DNA of 64,000 nucleotides from Euryodendron excelsum (lineage: Eukaryota; Streptophyta; Magnoliopsida; Ericales; Pentaphylacaceae), in the NCBI GenBank assembly GCA_033060915.1, contig CM065396.1, forward strand, positions 9,191,001-9,255,000, written 5' to 3'. Positions 22,695 to 34,313 of the stretch are shown here, piece by piece (within the stretch, counting starts at the first letter, position 1; the number at the start of each line of letters is the position of its first letter). The notes below the pieces were generated by a model that worked only from the letters and a program-made list of their open reading frames with translations, was not told where the DNA came from and searched no databases. Made by a program: the position numbers and the translations under genes.

Positions 22695-23607
22695 CTCGAG
22701 ACAGTTTATTCCTTGAGACGGTTCCAATCCAGGCACGTCTTTTCGAAGATGGTAAGTCCCCTTTCCAATCCCTCTCTCGAGACAGTTTATTCCTCAAGAC
22801 AGTTCCAATCCAGGCACGTATTTTCGAAGACGGTAAGTCCCCTTTCCAATCCCACTCTCGAGACAGTTTATTCCTCGAGACGGTTCCAATCGAGGCACGT
22901 CTTTTTGAAGACGGTAAGTCCCCTTTCCAATCCCACTCTCGAGACAGTTTATTCCTCGAGACGGTTTTAATCTAGGCACGTCTTTTCGAAGATGGTAAGT
23001 CCCCTTTCCAATCGTACTCTCGAGACAGTTTATTCCTTGAGACGGTTCCAATCCAGGCACATCTTTTCAAAGATGGTAAGTCCCCTTTCCAATCCCACTC
23101 TCGAGATAGTTTATTCCTCGAGACGGTTCCAATTCAGGCATGTCTTTTCGAAGACAGTAAGTCCCCTTTCCAATCCCTCTCTCGAGACAGTTTATTCCTC
23201 GAGACGGTTCCAATCCAGGCATGTCTTTTCGAAGATGGTAAGTCCCTTTCCAATCCCACTCTCAAGAGAGTTTATTCCTCGAGACGGTTCCAATCCAGGC
23301 ACGTCTTTTCGGAGACGGTAAGACCGCTTTCCGATCCCACTCTCGAGACAGTTTATTCCTCAAGACGGTTCCAATCGAGGCACGTCTTTTCGGAGACGGT
23401 AAGACCCCTTTCCAACCCCTCTCTCGAGACAGTTTATTTCTCGAGACGGTTCCAATCCAGGCACGTCTTTTCGGAGACGGTAAGACCCCTTTCCAACCCC
23501 TATCTCGAGACAGTTTATTCCTCGAGATGGTTCCAATCCAAATGCGTCTCCTCGGAGACGGTAAGACCCCTTTCCAATCCCTCTCTTGAGACAGTTTATT
23601 CCTCAAG
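22695..23607 (+). repeat. 81-bp tandem array in U3 of LTR D (about 12 units)
   Basis: The word TTTATTCCT recurs at about 22705, 22786, 22867, 22948, 23029, 23110, 23190, 23271, 23352, 23434, 23515 and 23596, a period of about 81 bp. Each unit contains CTCGAGACAG, CCTCGAGACGG and CGTCTTTTCGAAGACG. The period equals 27 codons, so long repetitive ORFs appear on both strands. They are not genes. Confidence 0.9.
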
Positions 23608-26600
23608 TGTCGCGCCCAGTTTTTTTGCACTCGAGGAATACTCACCCAAGTGGAAAAAATGCTGTACTCTCTCATTAGAACTCACCCTCCTAGAAGAATG
23701 AGTGCGACTAGGTTTGAATTGAAAAAATTGGTTTGAATAAAGGGCTTTTGAAAAAGATTCGGAGTCGCGACCTAACTTGATTAAGGTGAGTTAGGTCACC
23801 TAAAAACTAAGAATAATCCGAAGACTACACTTAGGGTTTTTGGAAAATGATTTTGGAAAACATCCTCAAGAGAGCGTTTTTTTGAAAACAGGTTGTTTAG
23901 CAACCTTTTGAAAACATTTAGCCCTTTGTGAAAAATAACTCCTTTTTGGTCTTTCAAAAACAGTGATCTAGGTTCGGAGGTTGGTTACGTGTAGGGAAGA
24001 CGCACTAAGCTATCACCCTACCCCGCCCTTTCGGTACCTACATGTTAATCTACCCTAGATTCACCTATGAGAGTCTTCAACTAATTATTGGCCAATCCTA
24101 TCCACTTTGAAAAACAATGCTTGAAAAGAAACTAACATGATGCATGATATGCAAGTGCAAGTTAAGAAAATTGAAAAATAGATTTGAAAAGAGATTGATT
24201 TGAAATTGATTTGATTTCAAAATAGATTCGAAGAGATGGAATTGAAATTGGAAAGTTTGAAAATTTGGAAATAGAAATTTTGAAATGGGAATTTTGAAAA
24301 TAGATTGGAATTTGGGATTTGAAAAATGTGGAGACCGCACCGATGAGGGTGGAATTGAAAGTTTAAAAAGTGTTGTGACCGCACCTATGAAGGTTGCCTA
24401 CGTATCCCTTTGGGGGAATCAGGTTAGTCGTAGTTCAGACAGGAGTCCGATTGAAAAGAGATTGATTTGAAGAGAGAGATTGGATTATAAGAAAGAGATT
24501 GAATTAAAAATTAGATTTGACTTGAGATTGGAAGAGGAGATTGGAAATTGAAATTGAGAAGATTGGACTTTGATTTGAAAAGATAGATTTGGACTTGTTT
24601 TGGAAAGAGAAGGTTTAAGAAACCTAGGCTTAAGAAAGATAAGACTTAGGAAAGACTCAAGAGTTTAAGAAAGATTAGATTTAGGAAAGGTTCGAATTAG
24701 GAAAGGTCCGATTTAGGAAAGTTACGAATTAGGAAAAGTTTAATTTTTGGAAAGTTTTGAAATTAGGAAAGTTTGGAATTTAGGAAAGTTTTAGGTTTAG
24801 GAAAGTTTTCACTTTAGGAAAGTTTGGAATTTAAGAAAGTTTGGAAATTGGAAAGTTTTGAAAATTGAAAAGTATTGAATTTAGAAAGTTTTGAAATAGG
24901 AAAGTATTGAATTTAGAAATGTTTTGAATTAGAAAAAGTTTAGTTTAAGAAAGGCTTAGAATTTGGGAAGTTTCAAGTTAAGAAAGTTTTGAATTTGGAA
25001 AGCATAGAATTTGAAAAGATTTGAAATTTAGAAAGTTTAGAATTTAGGAAGTTTTAGATTTAGAAAGTCTTAACTTAAGAAAGTTTTGAATTTAGAAAGT
25101 TTAGAATTTTAGAAAGATTTGACATTTAGAAAGTTTAAGATTTTGAAAATTTTAGAGTTTTTAAGAAAATCTTGAGATTAGGAAAGGTTTGAGGTTAGCA
25201 AAAGTTTGAAAGCTTAGATTTGAAAAGTTAAGATTTGAAAAGAGGGTAGAATTAAGAAAGGGTTGAATTAGGAAAGATTTGAAAGTTGAGTTTTAAAATT
25301 TGGGAAAGATTTTTATGTTCAAATTTTGAAAACTTACGGTTTAGGGAAGTGAGAAGATTAAGAAAGATTCGATTTAGGAAATATTTTGATTTTGAAATTT
25401 AAGGAAAGATTTAAAGTTTAGGTTTAAGAAACTTATGGTTTAAGAAGGCAAGAAATTAGGAAGGCGTTGAATTAAGAAATGTTTGGATTAGGAAGGGATT
25501 GGATTTGGCTTCTAAAAGCAAAGGTTTGATTTTGTTTCAAAAAGCGGATGATGGGATCTAGTTTCCTAAACGAGGGAATTGGATTTGGCTTCCTAAGCGG
25601 GGAGATTTGATTTAGTTTTCTAAAGGGAAGATAGGATTTGGCAAGGATTTGGAAAGGGAGAGTCTAGAAACCCTAGATTTGAAAAATTATAGTTTTGACG
25701 TAGAAAAGAGGTTTTGGAAACGTGTATAGTTTGGATGTGAAAACAAGAGATTTTGGGAACCTAGGTTTGGGGCAAAGTTTGCAAATCATGTTTTTGGAAA
25801 GAAAATTAGGGTTTCCTAATTGTGGATTCTAGGGCTTGACTTGGGCTCTAAAGAAAGAGTTTTTGGAAGGTGTGTTTTTGGAAACGAAGGTTTTCTAGAA
25901 GGGAATCCTAGGGAGGAGTTTTTGGAAAGTGAATTTGAAGATAGAGTGCTTTTGGAAAAAGATTTTAAAGAGAATGAGTTTTTGGAAAGCATGTTTTTGG
26001 AAACGTAGCTTTTATAAAGAAAATCCTATAGGGGAATTTCTAGAAGGAAGATTTTGGGAAGAGAGTTTTTAGAAAGATTTTTTAGGGAGTGTTTTTGGAA
26101 AGTGGACTTTGGGGAGAGGATTTTGGAAAGAAGTTGAAAAAGGGAGTTTTGAAAAATAGACTTTCGAAGGGAGTTTTTAGAAAACAATTTTGGAAATGAG
26201 AGTTTTAGGAAAGTATGTTGAAAAAGAGATTTTTAGGAAGAGGGATTTGGAAAAAGAGTTTTTTGGCAAATATAAAAACGTCTCACTTTCCTAAAGCGAT
26301 TCTAGCCATAAGAGGGCTAGAACCACTTTAAGAAAGTGGTTTTGGAAAACAATAAGATTTGAAAATATGGACCATAAAAGTCACTTTTAATATAACACTT
26401 TCATAACGCAACCCTAGCCATGGAAAGGCTAGGATCACCCTAGAATTGTGGTTTTGAAAACAAGTTTTTGAAAAAGAGATTTTGATGCAATTTTGAAACA
26501 ATTTTGAAGACAACTTTGAAAACAACTTTTGGAAAATGCAAGATCATGATATACACAATGCAATTTTGGGGCCGTGAACATACAAGGCTAAGGCTTCACC

Positions 26601-27150
26601 ACATAATCAAGGGGGTCGGACCCACGTGGTCTCTGGTTAGACTAAAAGAAAGCCCCCGACACGGTGACTCTCCAATAGCCCAATCCTACACATGGACCGG
26701 GGATCCCCTTGTTTCAAGCATGCAAAGAAAGGGGGGGGGGGGAAAGAGATGGGAGATTAAAATAGAGAAAACCCAAGTGGGTTAGGAGAGAGAAGAGAGA
26801 GGGGGGAAGTGCGGAAATTTAAACAGCGAGCCTACCGTATGTCTTGTTATTTTGCGCGCCGTGCTGTCTTCGGTCTTCGGTCTTCGTCTTGATTTTCGTC
26901 TTTAATCCTCAAGAGTTGTCTTCAAGCTTTAGATGGCAGCTCTTAAAGTCTTCAAAGGATGGTTGAAGGCTAGCGTAGGAGTGTGTGGGGGTGTGTATGA
27001 GTGTATAGGAGGCTAGGGTTTAGTGTATGGTGGCTAGGGTTTGGAAAACCTAAGGAGGCTAGGGTTCTTGGAATGTTCAAGCTCCATATATCGAACTATA
27101 TAATTTTTAGGTTGAATTTGCGGATCCTTTTCACATTGGAGGAGGCTCTG

Positions 27151-27240
27151 TATTTATAGAGGTTGGACAATACTAGCACCTGTTGCAGTGGCGCCAGGCC
27201 AAAGTTTACACTAGCACCACTAGGAGTGGCGCCAGCCACT
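27151..27240 (-). promoter_or_regulatory. LTR E core promoter
   Basis: CTATAAATA on the minus strand (27151-27159). Upstream (higher coordinates) lie GGCGCCAC-n-CAGGTGC (27177-27196) and the palindrome around CACCACTAGGAGTGGCGCC (27215-27233). Confidence 0.65.
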
Positions 27241-28154
27241 TAGGAAACATTTAAGGCCAGCAAGCAACGTATCTTTGACTAGATTTGGGCGCCTGTACTA
27301 GTGACTACCATGCAATTTTTAGCCTAGCTTCACTAGGAGTGACTCCGGAAAGTCCGGGAATGATTTGAAGGAGCCAGGAATGACCCGGAAGGCCGGAAAG
27401 GATCAGGAACACTCAAAATATTGTCTTAGAGGTATTTGACTTGAAAAATGAAGATAAGGTGGGTCGGAAAGGTTGGCCGGGCCTTTAGGGGCAAAACGGT
27501 CAATCGGACCGGGAAACTGCCGGGACAGACTCAGATTGTCCTGGAAGAAGACTTGGGATTTGGAAACATTATTTGGAATGTTCCCAAAGGATGCCAGTTT
27601 GATTCCCAAAGCCGGCGTGGTCGGAAAAGGAGACCGGCCCACCAAGGGCAAAACGGTCATTTCGTACCGGGTTGGCCGGAACTAACTCGGAATGATCCGA
27701 AAAGATAAAGGAATGTTGAGAGTACTATAAAAAGCAATCTTAGGAGGTCACCGGTTTGATACCCAGAGCCGGTGTGGTCGAAAAAGGAGACCAGCCCATT
27801 AGGGGCAAAATGGTCATTTTGTACCAGGTTGGCCAGAACTGACTCGGAATGATCCGGAAAGATCAAGGAAGGTTGAGAGTATTATAAAAAGTAATCTCAG
27901 AGGGTTACCGGTTTGATACCCAGAGCCGGTGTTATTCCCGGGGCATTTGGAAAGTCTCGAAAAAGGTCCTAAGGGCAGTTTGGTCATTTTTTACCGAAGT
28001 GGGCTAACAGATACTGGTGTTGACCTGGGTTTTGAGTGTTTTCGCCACTCTAATGACGGTCGTCGTCACACAGGGGTTTGTTGGCAATTCCCTATATCGA
28101 CCTATTTGTGAGTATTTCTGCTACTCTAACGGTTTTGTGTGTAGTTTCGCTACT

Positions 28155-28690
28155 TGGACCGTCTCGAGAAATAAACTGTCTCGAGAGAGGGATTGGAAAG
28201 GGGACTTATCGTATCCGAAGAGACGTGCCTGAATTGGAACCGTCTCGAGGACTAAACTGTCTCAAGAGAGGGATTGAAAAGGGGTCTTACCGTCTTCGAA
28301 AAGACGTGACTAAGTTGGAACCGTCTCGAGGAATAAACTATCTCGAGAGTGGAATTGGAAAGGGGTCTTACCGTCTCCGAAGAGACATGCCTGGGTTGGA
28401 ACCGTCTCGAGGAATAAACTGTCTCGAGAGTGGGATTGGAAAGGGGTCTTACCGTCTCCGACGAGACGTGCTTGGATTGGAACTGTCTCGAGGAATAAAC
28501 TGTCTCGAGAGTGGGATTGAAAAGGGGTCTTACTGTCTCCGAGGAGGCGCGCCTGGGTTGGAACCGTCTCGAGGAATAAACTGTCTCGAGAGTGGAATTG
28601 GAAAGGGGTCTTACCGTCTCCGAAGAGATGTACCTGGATTGGAACCGTCCCGAGGAATAAACTGTCTCGAGAGTGGGATTGGAATTGGAA
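28155..28690 (-). repeat. 81-bp tandem array in U3 of LTR E (about 7 units)
   Basis: AATAAACTGTCTCGAGAG recurs with small variants at about 81-bp steps (28169, 28250, 28330, 28410, 28492, 28573, 28655). It is the same unit as in D, in reverse orientation. Confidence 0.9.
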
Positions 28691-29846
28691 AGGAAAGGAC
28701 AATGCCCCTAAGGGCATTTTGGTCATTTTGCCTCTATTTGGGCCTGACAGGCCCGTGAAGCGATGGACAGATGGGATTTGGACTTAGAATGTTGGTTTCG
28801 GTCAGAATATGCCCACAATGACTTGAACACAAGTCTGGATGGAGTGTAGACTGCCGAGCGGTAAAAAATGGGGTGCTTACATCGAGACGGTCAAAGTAGC
28901 GAAACTACTCACAAAACCGTTAAGAGTAGTGGAAATACTCATAAATAGGTCGATATAGGGAATTGCCAACAAACCCCTGTGTCACGACGACCACCGTCAG
29001 AGTGGCAGATACACTCAAAACCCAGGCCAACACCAGTGTCTGTTAGCCCACTTCGGTGAAAAGTGACCAAACTGCCCTTTGGACCTTTTCTGCGACTTTC
29101 CGGTCAAGATGACCATTTTGCCCTTAGGCATTCGAATGCCCCAGGAACCACACCGGCTCTGGGTATCAAACTGGTAACCCTCTGAGATTACTTCTTATAG
29201 TATTCTCAACCTTCCTTTATCTTTTCGGATCATTCCGAGTCAATTCTGGCCAACCCGGTACAAAATGACCGTTTTGCCCTTAGTGGGCCGTCTTCTTTTT
29301 CGACCATACTGGCTCTGGGTATCAAATCAGTAACCTGCTAAGACTACTTTTTATAGTGTTCTCAACCCCCCTTTACCTTTCCGGATCATTCCGAGTCAGT
29401 TCCGGCAAACCCGGTGCAAAATGACATTTTGCCCCTAGTGGGCCGGTCTCCTTTTCCAACCACACCGGCTTTGGGAATCAAACCGACAACCTCTGGGAAC
29501 ATTCTAAATAATTTTTTCAGATCCCACGTCTTCTTCTAGGACAGTCCAAGTCCCTCCTAGCAGTTTCGCAGTCCGATTGACCGTTTTGCCCCTAAAGGCC
29601 CGGTCAACCTTTTCGACCCACCTTATCCTCATTTTTCAAGCCAAATAACTCAGGGACACTATTTTAAGTGTTCCTGCTCCTTTCCGGCCTTTCGGGTCAT
29701 TCCCAGCTCCTTCAAATCATTCCCGGACTTTCCGGAGTCACTCCTAATGAAGCCAGGCTAAAAATTGCATGGTAGTCACTAGTATAAGCACCCACATCTA
29801 GTCAAAGATACGTTACTTGCCGACCTTAAACATTTCCTAAATGGCT

Positions 29847-29967
29847 GGCGCCACGAGTAGTGGCGCCAAGCAAAAAATTGGCATGGCGCCACGAGTAGTG
29901 GCGCCAGTATAAAGTTTGGCCTGGCGCCACTGCAACAGGCGCCAGTGTTGTCCAACCTCTATAAATA
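29847..29967 (+). promoter_or_regulatory. LTR D core promoter with three GGCGCC palindromes
   Basis: Two near-perfect copies of GGCGCCAC-GAGTA-GTGGCGCC (29847-29867 and 29885-29905) and a third with an altered centre (29923-29943) precede CTATAAATA at 29959-29967. This is the best preserved example of the motif in the window. Confidence 0.75.
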
Positions 29968-32900
29968 CAGAGCCTCTTCCAGTGTGAAAGGGGTCCGCAA
30001 ATTCAACCTAAAAATCATATAATTCGATATACAGAGCTCGAGAACCTCCAAAACCCTAGCTCCCCTAGGTTTTCCAAACCCTAGCCACCCTACACAAACC
30101 CTAGCCTCATATACACTTATACACACCCCCCATACACTCATACACTAACCTTCAACCCTCCTTCGAAGACTTGAAGAGTTGTAATCTGAAGTTTGAAGCT
30201 TGAAGATAACTCTTGAAGATTGAAGACGAAGATCAAAACGAAGACCAAAGAAAGCAAGCCGCGCAAAATAACAAGACATACGGTAGGCTCCCTATTTAAA
30301 TTTCTGCACTTTCCCCCTCTCTCTTCTCTCTCCTAACCCACTTGGGTTTTCTCTATTTTAATCCCCCATCTCTTTCCCCCCCTTTCTTTGCATGCTTGAA
30401 ACAAAGGGATTCCCGGTCCATGTGTAGGATTGGACTATTGGAGAGTCACCGTGTCGGGGGCTTTCTTCTAGTCTAACCAGAGACCACGTGGGTCCGGCCC
30501 CCTTGATTATGTGATGAAGCCTTAGCCTTGTATGTTCACGACCCCAAAATTGCATTGTGCATATCATGGTCTTGCATTTTCCTAAAGTCGTTTTCAAAGT
30601 TGTTTTCAAAATCGTTTTCAAACTCATTTTCAAAATTGCATCAAAATCTCTTTCAAAAACTTGTTTTCAAAACCATAATCTTAGGGTGATTCTAGCTTTT
30701 CGATGGCTAGGATTACTTTAGGAAAGTGTTACATTCAAAGTGACCAATATGGCCCATATTTTCAAATTTTATTGTTTTCCAAAACCACTTTCTTAAAGTG
30801 GTTCTAGCCTTCTTATGGCTAGAATCACTTTAGGGAAGTGAGACGTTTTTATACCTTCTAAAAATTCTCTTTCCAAATCCTTCCTCCTAAAAATCTCTTT
30901 TTCAACATACTTTCCTAAAACTCCCCTCTCCAAAATTGTTTTCAAAAACTCCCTCCCAAAATCTATTTCTCAAAACTCCCTTTTTCAACTCCTTTCCAAA
31001 ATCCTCTCTCCAAAATCCACTTTCTAAAAACGTTCGCCAAAAATATTTTCAAAAACTCTCTTCAACAATCTTCTACCAAAAACCTTTCTAGAAAAACTCT
31101 CTCCAAAAATCTTTCCAAAAACTCTCTTTCCAAAATCTTCCCGCTAGAGACTCCTCTCTAGGATTTCCTTCCAAAATCTACGTTTCCAAAAACACACTTT
31201 TCAAAAACTCCTCTTTAAAATCTTTTTCCCAAAACTCTATCTTCAAATTCACTTTCCAAAAACTCCTCCCTAGGATTCCCTTCTAGAAAACCTTCGTTTC
31301 CAAAAACACACTTTCCAAAAACTCTTTCTTTAGAGCCCAAGTGAAGCCCTAGAACCCACAATTAGGAAACCCTAATTTTCTTTCCAAAAACATGATTTTC
31401 AAACTTTGCCCCAAACCTAGGTTTCCAAAACCTCTTGTTTTCTACATCCAAACTATACATGTTTCCAAAACCTCTTTTCTACGTTAAAATTCCACACTTT
31501 CAAAACTAGGGTTTCTAGAATCGCCCTTTCCAAATCCTTGCCAAATCCTATCTTTCCTTTAGGAAACCAAATCAAATATTCCCGCTTAGAAAACAGAATC
31601 CAATCCTCCGTTTTTGGAAACAAAATCAAACCTTCCCTTTGAGAAACAAAATCCAATCCCTTCCTAATCCAAATCTTTCCTAATTCAACTCCTTCCTAAA
31701 CTTTTATTTTCCTAAATCTTAAGTTTCCAAAACTTGAACATAAAAATTTTTCCTAAATTTTAAAACTCAATTTCCACATATTTCCTAACTCCACTCTTTT
31801 CTAATTCTACCTTTTTCCAAATCTCAACTTTTCAAATCTAAGCTTTCAAACCTTTCTTAATTTCAAGATTTTCTAAAACTCTAAGACTTTCTAAATCTTA
31901 AACTTTCTAAATTTCAAATATTTCCAAATTCAAAACTTTCTAAATTTGAAACTTTCTCAAGTTAAATCTTTCTAAACCTAAATCTTTCCAAATTCTAAAT
32001 TTTTCAAAACTTCAACATCTTTCCAAATCTAAGACTTTTCTAAACTCAAAACTTTCTTAATTCAAACATCTCCTAAATTGAAAACTTTCCTTTTTCAAAA
32101 CTTTCTTAAACCTAAAATTTTCCTAAGTTGAAACTTTCCTAATTTCAAAACTTTCCTAATTCGAAACTTTCCAAAAATGAAACTTTTCTAATTCAAAGCT
32201 TTCCTCAATCGGAACTTTCCTAATTCAAATCTTTCCTAAATCTAATCTTCCTAAATCTCAAGTCTTTTCTAAGTCTCCTGTATTTCGTAAGTCTAGGTTT
32301 CCTAAATCTCAATCTTTCCAAACAATTCCAATTTCCTATCTTCTATTCTAAGTTCAAGTCAAATCCTCTTTCCAATTCAATCTCTCTCTTCCAAATCAAT
32401 TTCTTTTCAATCGGACTCTTGTCCGAACTACGACTGACCTGATTCCCCCAAAGGGATACGTAGGCAACCTTTATAGGTGCAGTCACAACTTCTTTCAAAT
32501 TTCAAATTCCTCAATATTCTCCAAATTTCAAATTCCAAAATCTTTCAATATCTCCAATCTATTTTCAAATTTTCAATTTCAAATTTCTATTTTCAAATCT
32601 CTACTTTCAATTTCCAAAACTTTTCAATTTCAAATCTATCCAATTCAAATCTCTTTCAAATCAAATCAATTTCTTTTCAAATTTATTTCCAAATCTATTC
32701 TCCAACTCTCTCTTATTTTGCACTTGCATATCATACATCAAGTTTTTCTAAACGTTGTTTTCTAAAGTGGATAGGATTGGACCATTAGTTAGTTAAAGAC
32801 TCTCGTAGGTGAATCTAGGGTAGATTGACATGTAGGTACCGAAAGGGCAGGATAGGGTGATGGCTTAGTGCGTCTTCCCTATACGTGACCAACCTCCGAA

Positions 32901-33104
32901 CCTAGGATCACTGATTTCAAAGACCAAAGGAGTTATTTTTCAAAAAGGGCTAAATGTTTTCAAAAGGTTGCCAAACAACTTGTTTTTCTTAAAAACCCTT
33001 TCTTGAGGTGCTGTTTTCAAAAACCTTTTTTTCAAAAACCCTAAGTGTAGTCTTCAGATTATTCTTAGTTTTTAGGTGACCTAACTCACCTTAATCAAGT
33101 TAGG

Positions 33105-33114
33105 TGGCGACTCC
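33105..33114 (+). promoter_or_regulatory. PBS-like word TGGCGACTCC inside LTR D U5
   Basis: It lies about 150 bp before the LTR end, after an inverted repeat CCTAACT...AGTTAGG. The same word is in LTR C (22259-22268) and, mutated, in A and B. It equals the first ten bases of the tRNA-Arg-type primer site known from Ogre and Grande elements. Confidence 0.35.
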
Positions 33115-33266
33115 AAATCTTTTCTAAAAACCCTTTATTCAAACCCAATTTTCAATTCAAACCTAGTCGCACTCATTCTTCTAGGAGGGTGAGTTCTAAC
33201 GAGAGAGTACAACATTTTTCCCGTTTGTGTGTGTATTCCTCGAGTGCGAAAAATCTGGGCGCGACA

Positions 33267-34313
33267 CATAGCCATATGTCTCTCAACCTGATCCTCGATA
33301 TTCTTCAACCGAGTGTTGGTCGAAGTAGTCAAGGCATCCAAGGAGGCCTACAACCTAGTAATTTGGTCCGCTGAACTCTCTCCAGGCCATGTGGCTCCCC
33401 CAGTCGTCAACTTCCTCCTCAGGTCATCTAACTCTGTCTTCCTCTTCTTCTCACCAACAGAACAACTCAAAGTGTTCTCATCAATGGGTGATTCCTGATC
33501 CTAGGTGATGAGATCTCGGGGAAACTTTGCTTTCGAGTCTCTATCAACTCAGTAAGCATGCAAGTAAATGCGATCGAGCCCTAGGGATTAGGATTTTTTA
33601 GGCATGGTAGAACTGTATAAACATGTATTAGGGCAAGTTAATGGATTTCCCCATCCCAATAACCTATAACAACTGTGCTCGGTTAAGAGTCACGCTCACG
33701 GTTCTCTTAAGTGGCAAGAAAACAAAAAGAGAATGAGTTATTTAGGTATCAACTTCAACTTATTACACTGAACTACCCCATCCCATGTTTCGACTTGCTT
33801 AAGCAATTCATCACAAAGTACTGACAATGGAGGGGCACCTATATCGTGGTACTCGAACTCGAGATTGGCTACCCCCCTCGGCCCGTAGTATCAACAAAAA
33901 GTGTTGGGCTCTGAAACGATTTCCTTACCTCAGACCCATGACTTAATCCATTCACTCCCCTTCTTAGCCACCAGGGCAGTGATATTTGCAATAAACTAGG
34001 CACAAATGGTCATTATGCACTCCCCCTTATACGAGGCCAACCTTAGCCAACCTTGATCTATGAATTTATTCTTCTAACCAAAAGCACCAAAGGCATTGAG
34101 CCTTATTTCTCACTAAATTACCAGTCCATTTTTCACCCACACCTTCCTGTAGGACTTCTCTTTGTGGGCTCCTAAAAATCTCAAGGCATCATGTCTCTCG
34201 TGGGAAGCACTCGCAGTGGGAGCCTTCCCCTCAGCCTCTTTCGATTTGCCCAGGGTTTTGGCCGAGGACTTGGGCTTCCCCAAACCCTTACTCGGTTGGT
34301 CACTCATATTTGA
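33267..34313 (-). pseudogene. Athila downstream ORF, proximal part (decayed)
   Basis: An ATG at 34313-34311 opens a basic, serine-rich N-terminus (MSDQPSKGLGKPKSS) that stays open for about 64 codons (stop near 34120). After several stops a recognisable chain continues: FIDQGWLRLASY (near 34060), KGSEWIKSWV, EIVSEPNTFC, and a charged C-terminal stretch LTTSTNTRLKNIEDQVERHM (33270-33340) with coiled-coil character. It is in sense orientation after the integrase, where Athila elements carry an extra ORF. The W-and-charged-residue layout recalls the 'putative plant transposon protein' family from memory. It is interrupted at 33267 by solo LTR D. I assign no function. Confidence 0.5.

Larger units (their letters stand above)
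23608..28881 (-). mobile_element. Solo LTR E of the giant-LTR family (5274 bp), nested in D
   Basis: On the + strand it starts TGTCGCGCCC and ends GGGGTGCTTACA, so the LTR reads on the minus strand. The flanks are TCAAG (23603-23607) and TCGAG (28882-28886), a 5-bp duplication with one transition. The outside sequence on both sides is the same 81-bp array of D, which confirms that E interrupted D. E has its own seven-unit array, two complete ~157-bp units, a TATA box (27151-27159, minus strand) and a pyrimidine-rich U5 (here purine-rich on the + strand). Confidence 0.9.
22483..33266 (+). mobile_element. Solo LTR D of the giant-LTR family, split by solo LTR E
   Basis: D occupies 22483-23607 and 28882-33266 (about 5.5 kb of its own). 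It begins TGTAAGCACCCC and ends GGGCGCGACA, with perfect 5-bp flanks CATAG at 22478-22482 and 33267-33271. It is inserted in the Athila downstream ORF. U3 carries a 12-unit 81-bp array and about four ~157-bp units; the TATA box is at 29959-29967. The break at 23607/28882 lies inside the 81-bp array, where LTR E inserted. Confidence 0.92.

Noticed and set aside
22695..23607. CRISPR-like regular repeats
   Set aside because: The units are contiguous with no unique spacers, in a plant LTR.
22647..23675. Long repetitive ORFs on both strands (also 28078-28758 and 50283-50874)
   Set aside because: They are frames through the 81-bp array; 81 is a multiple of three, so no stop accumulates. No domain and no start context.
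27910..27920. Real tRNA or SINE B-box
   Set aside because: No A-box, no tRNA fold and no 3' tail nearby; kept only as a weak motif observation.
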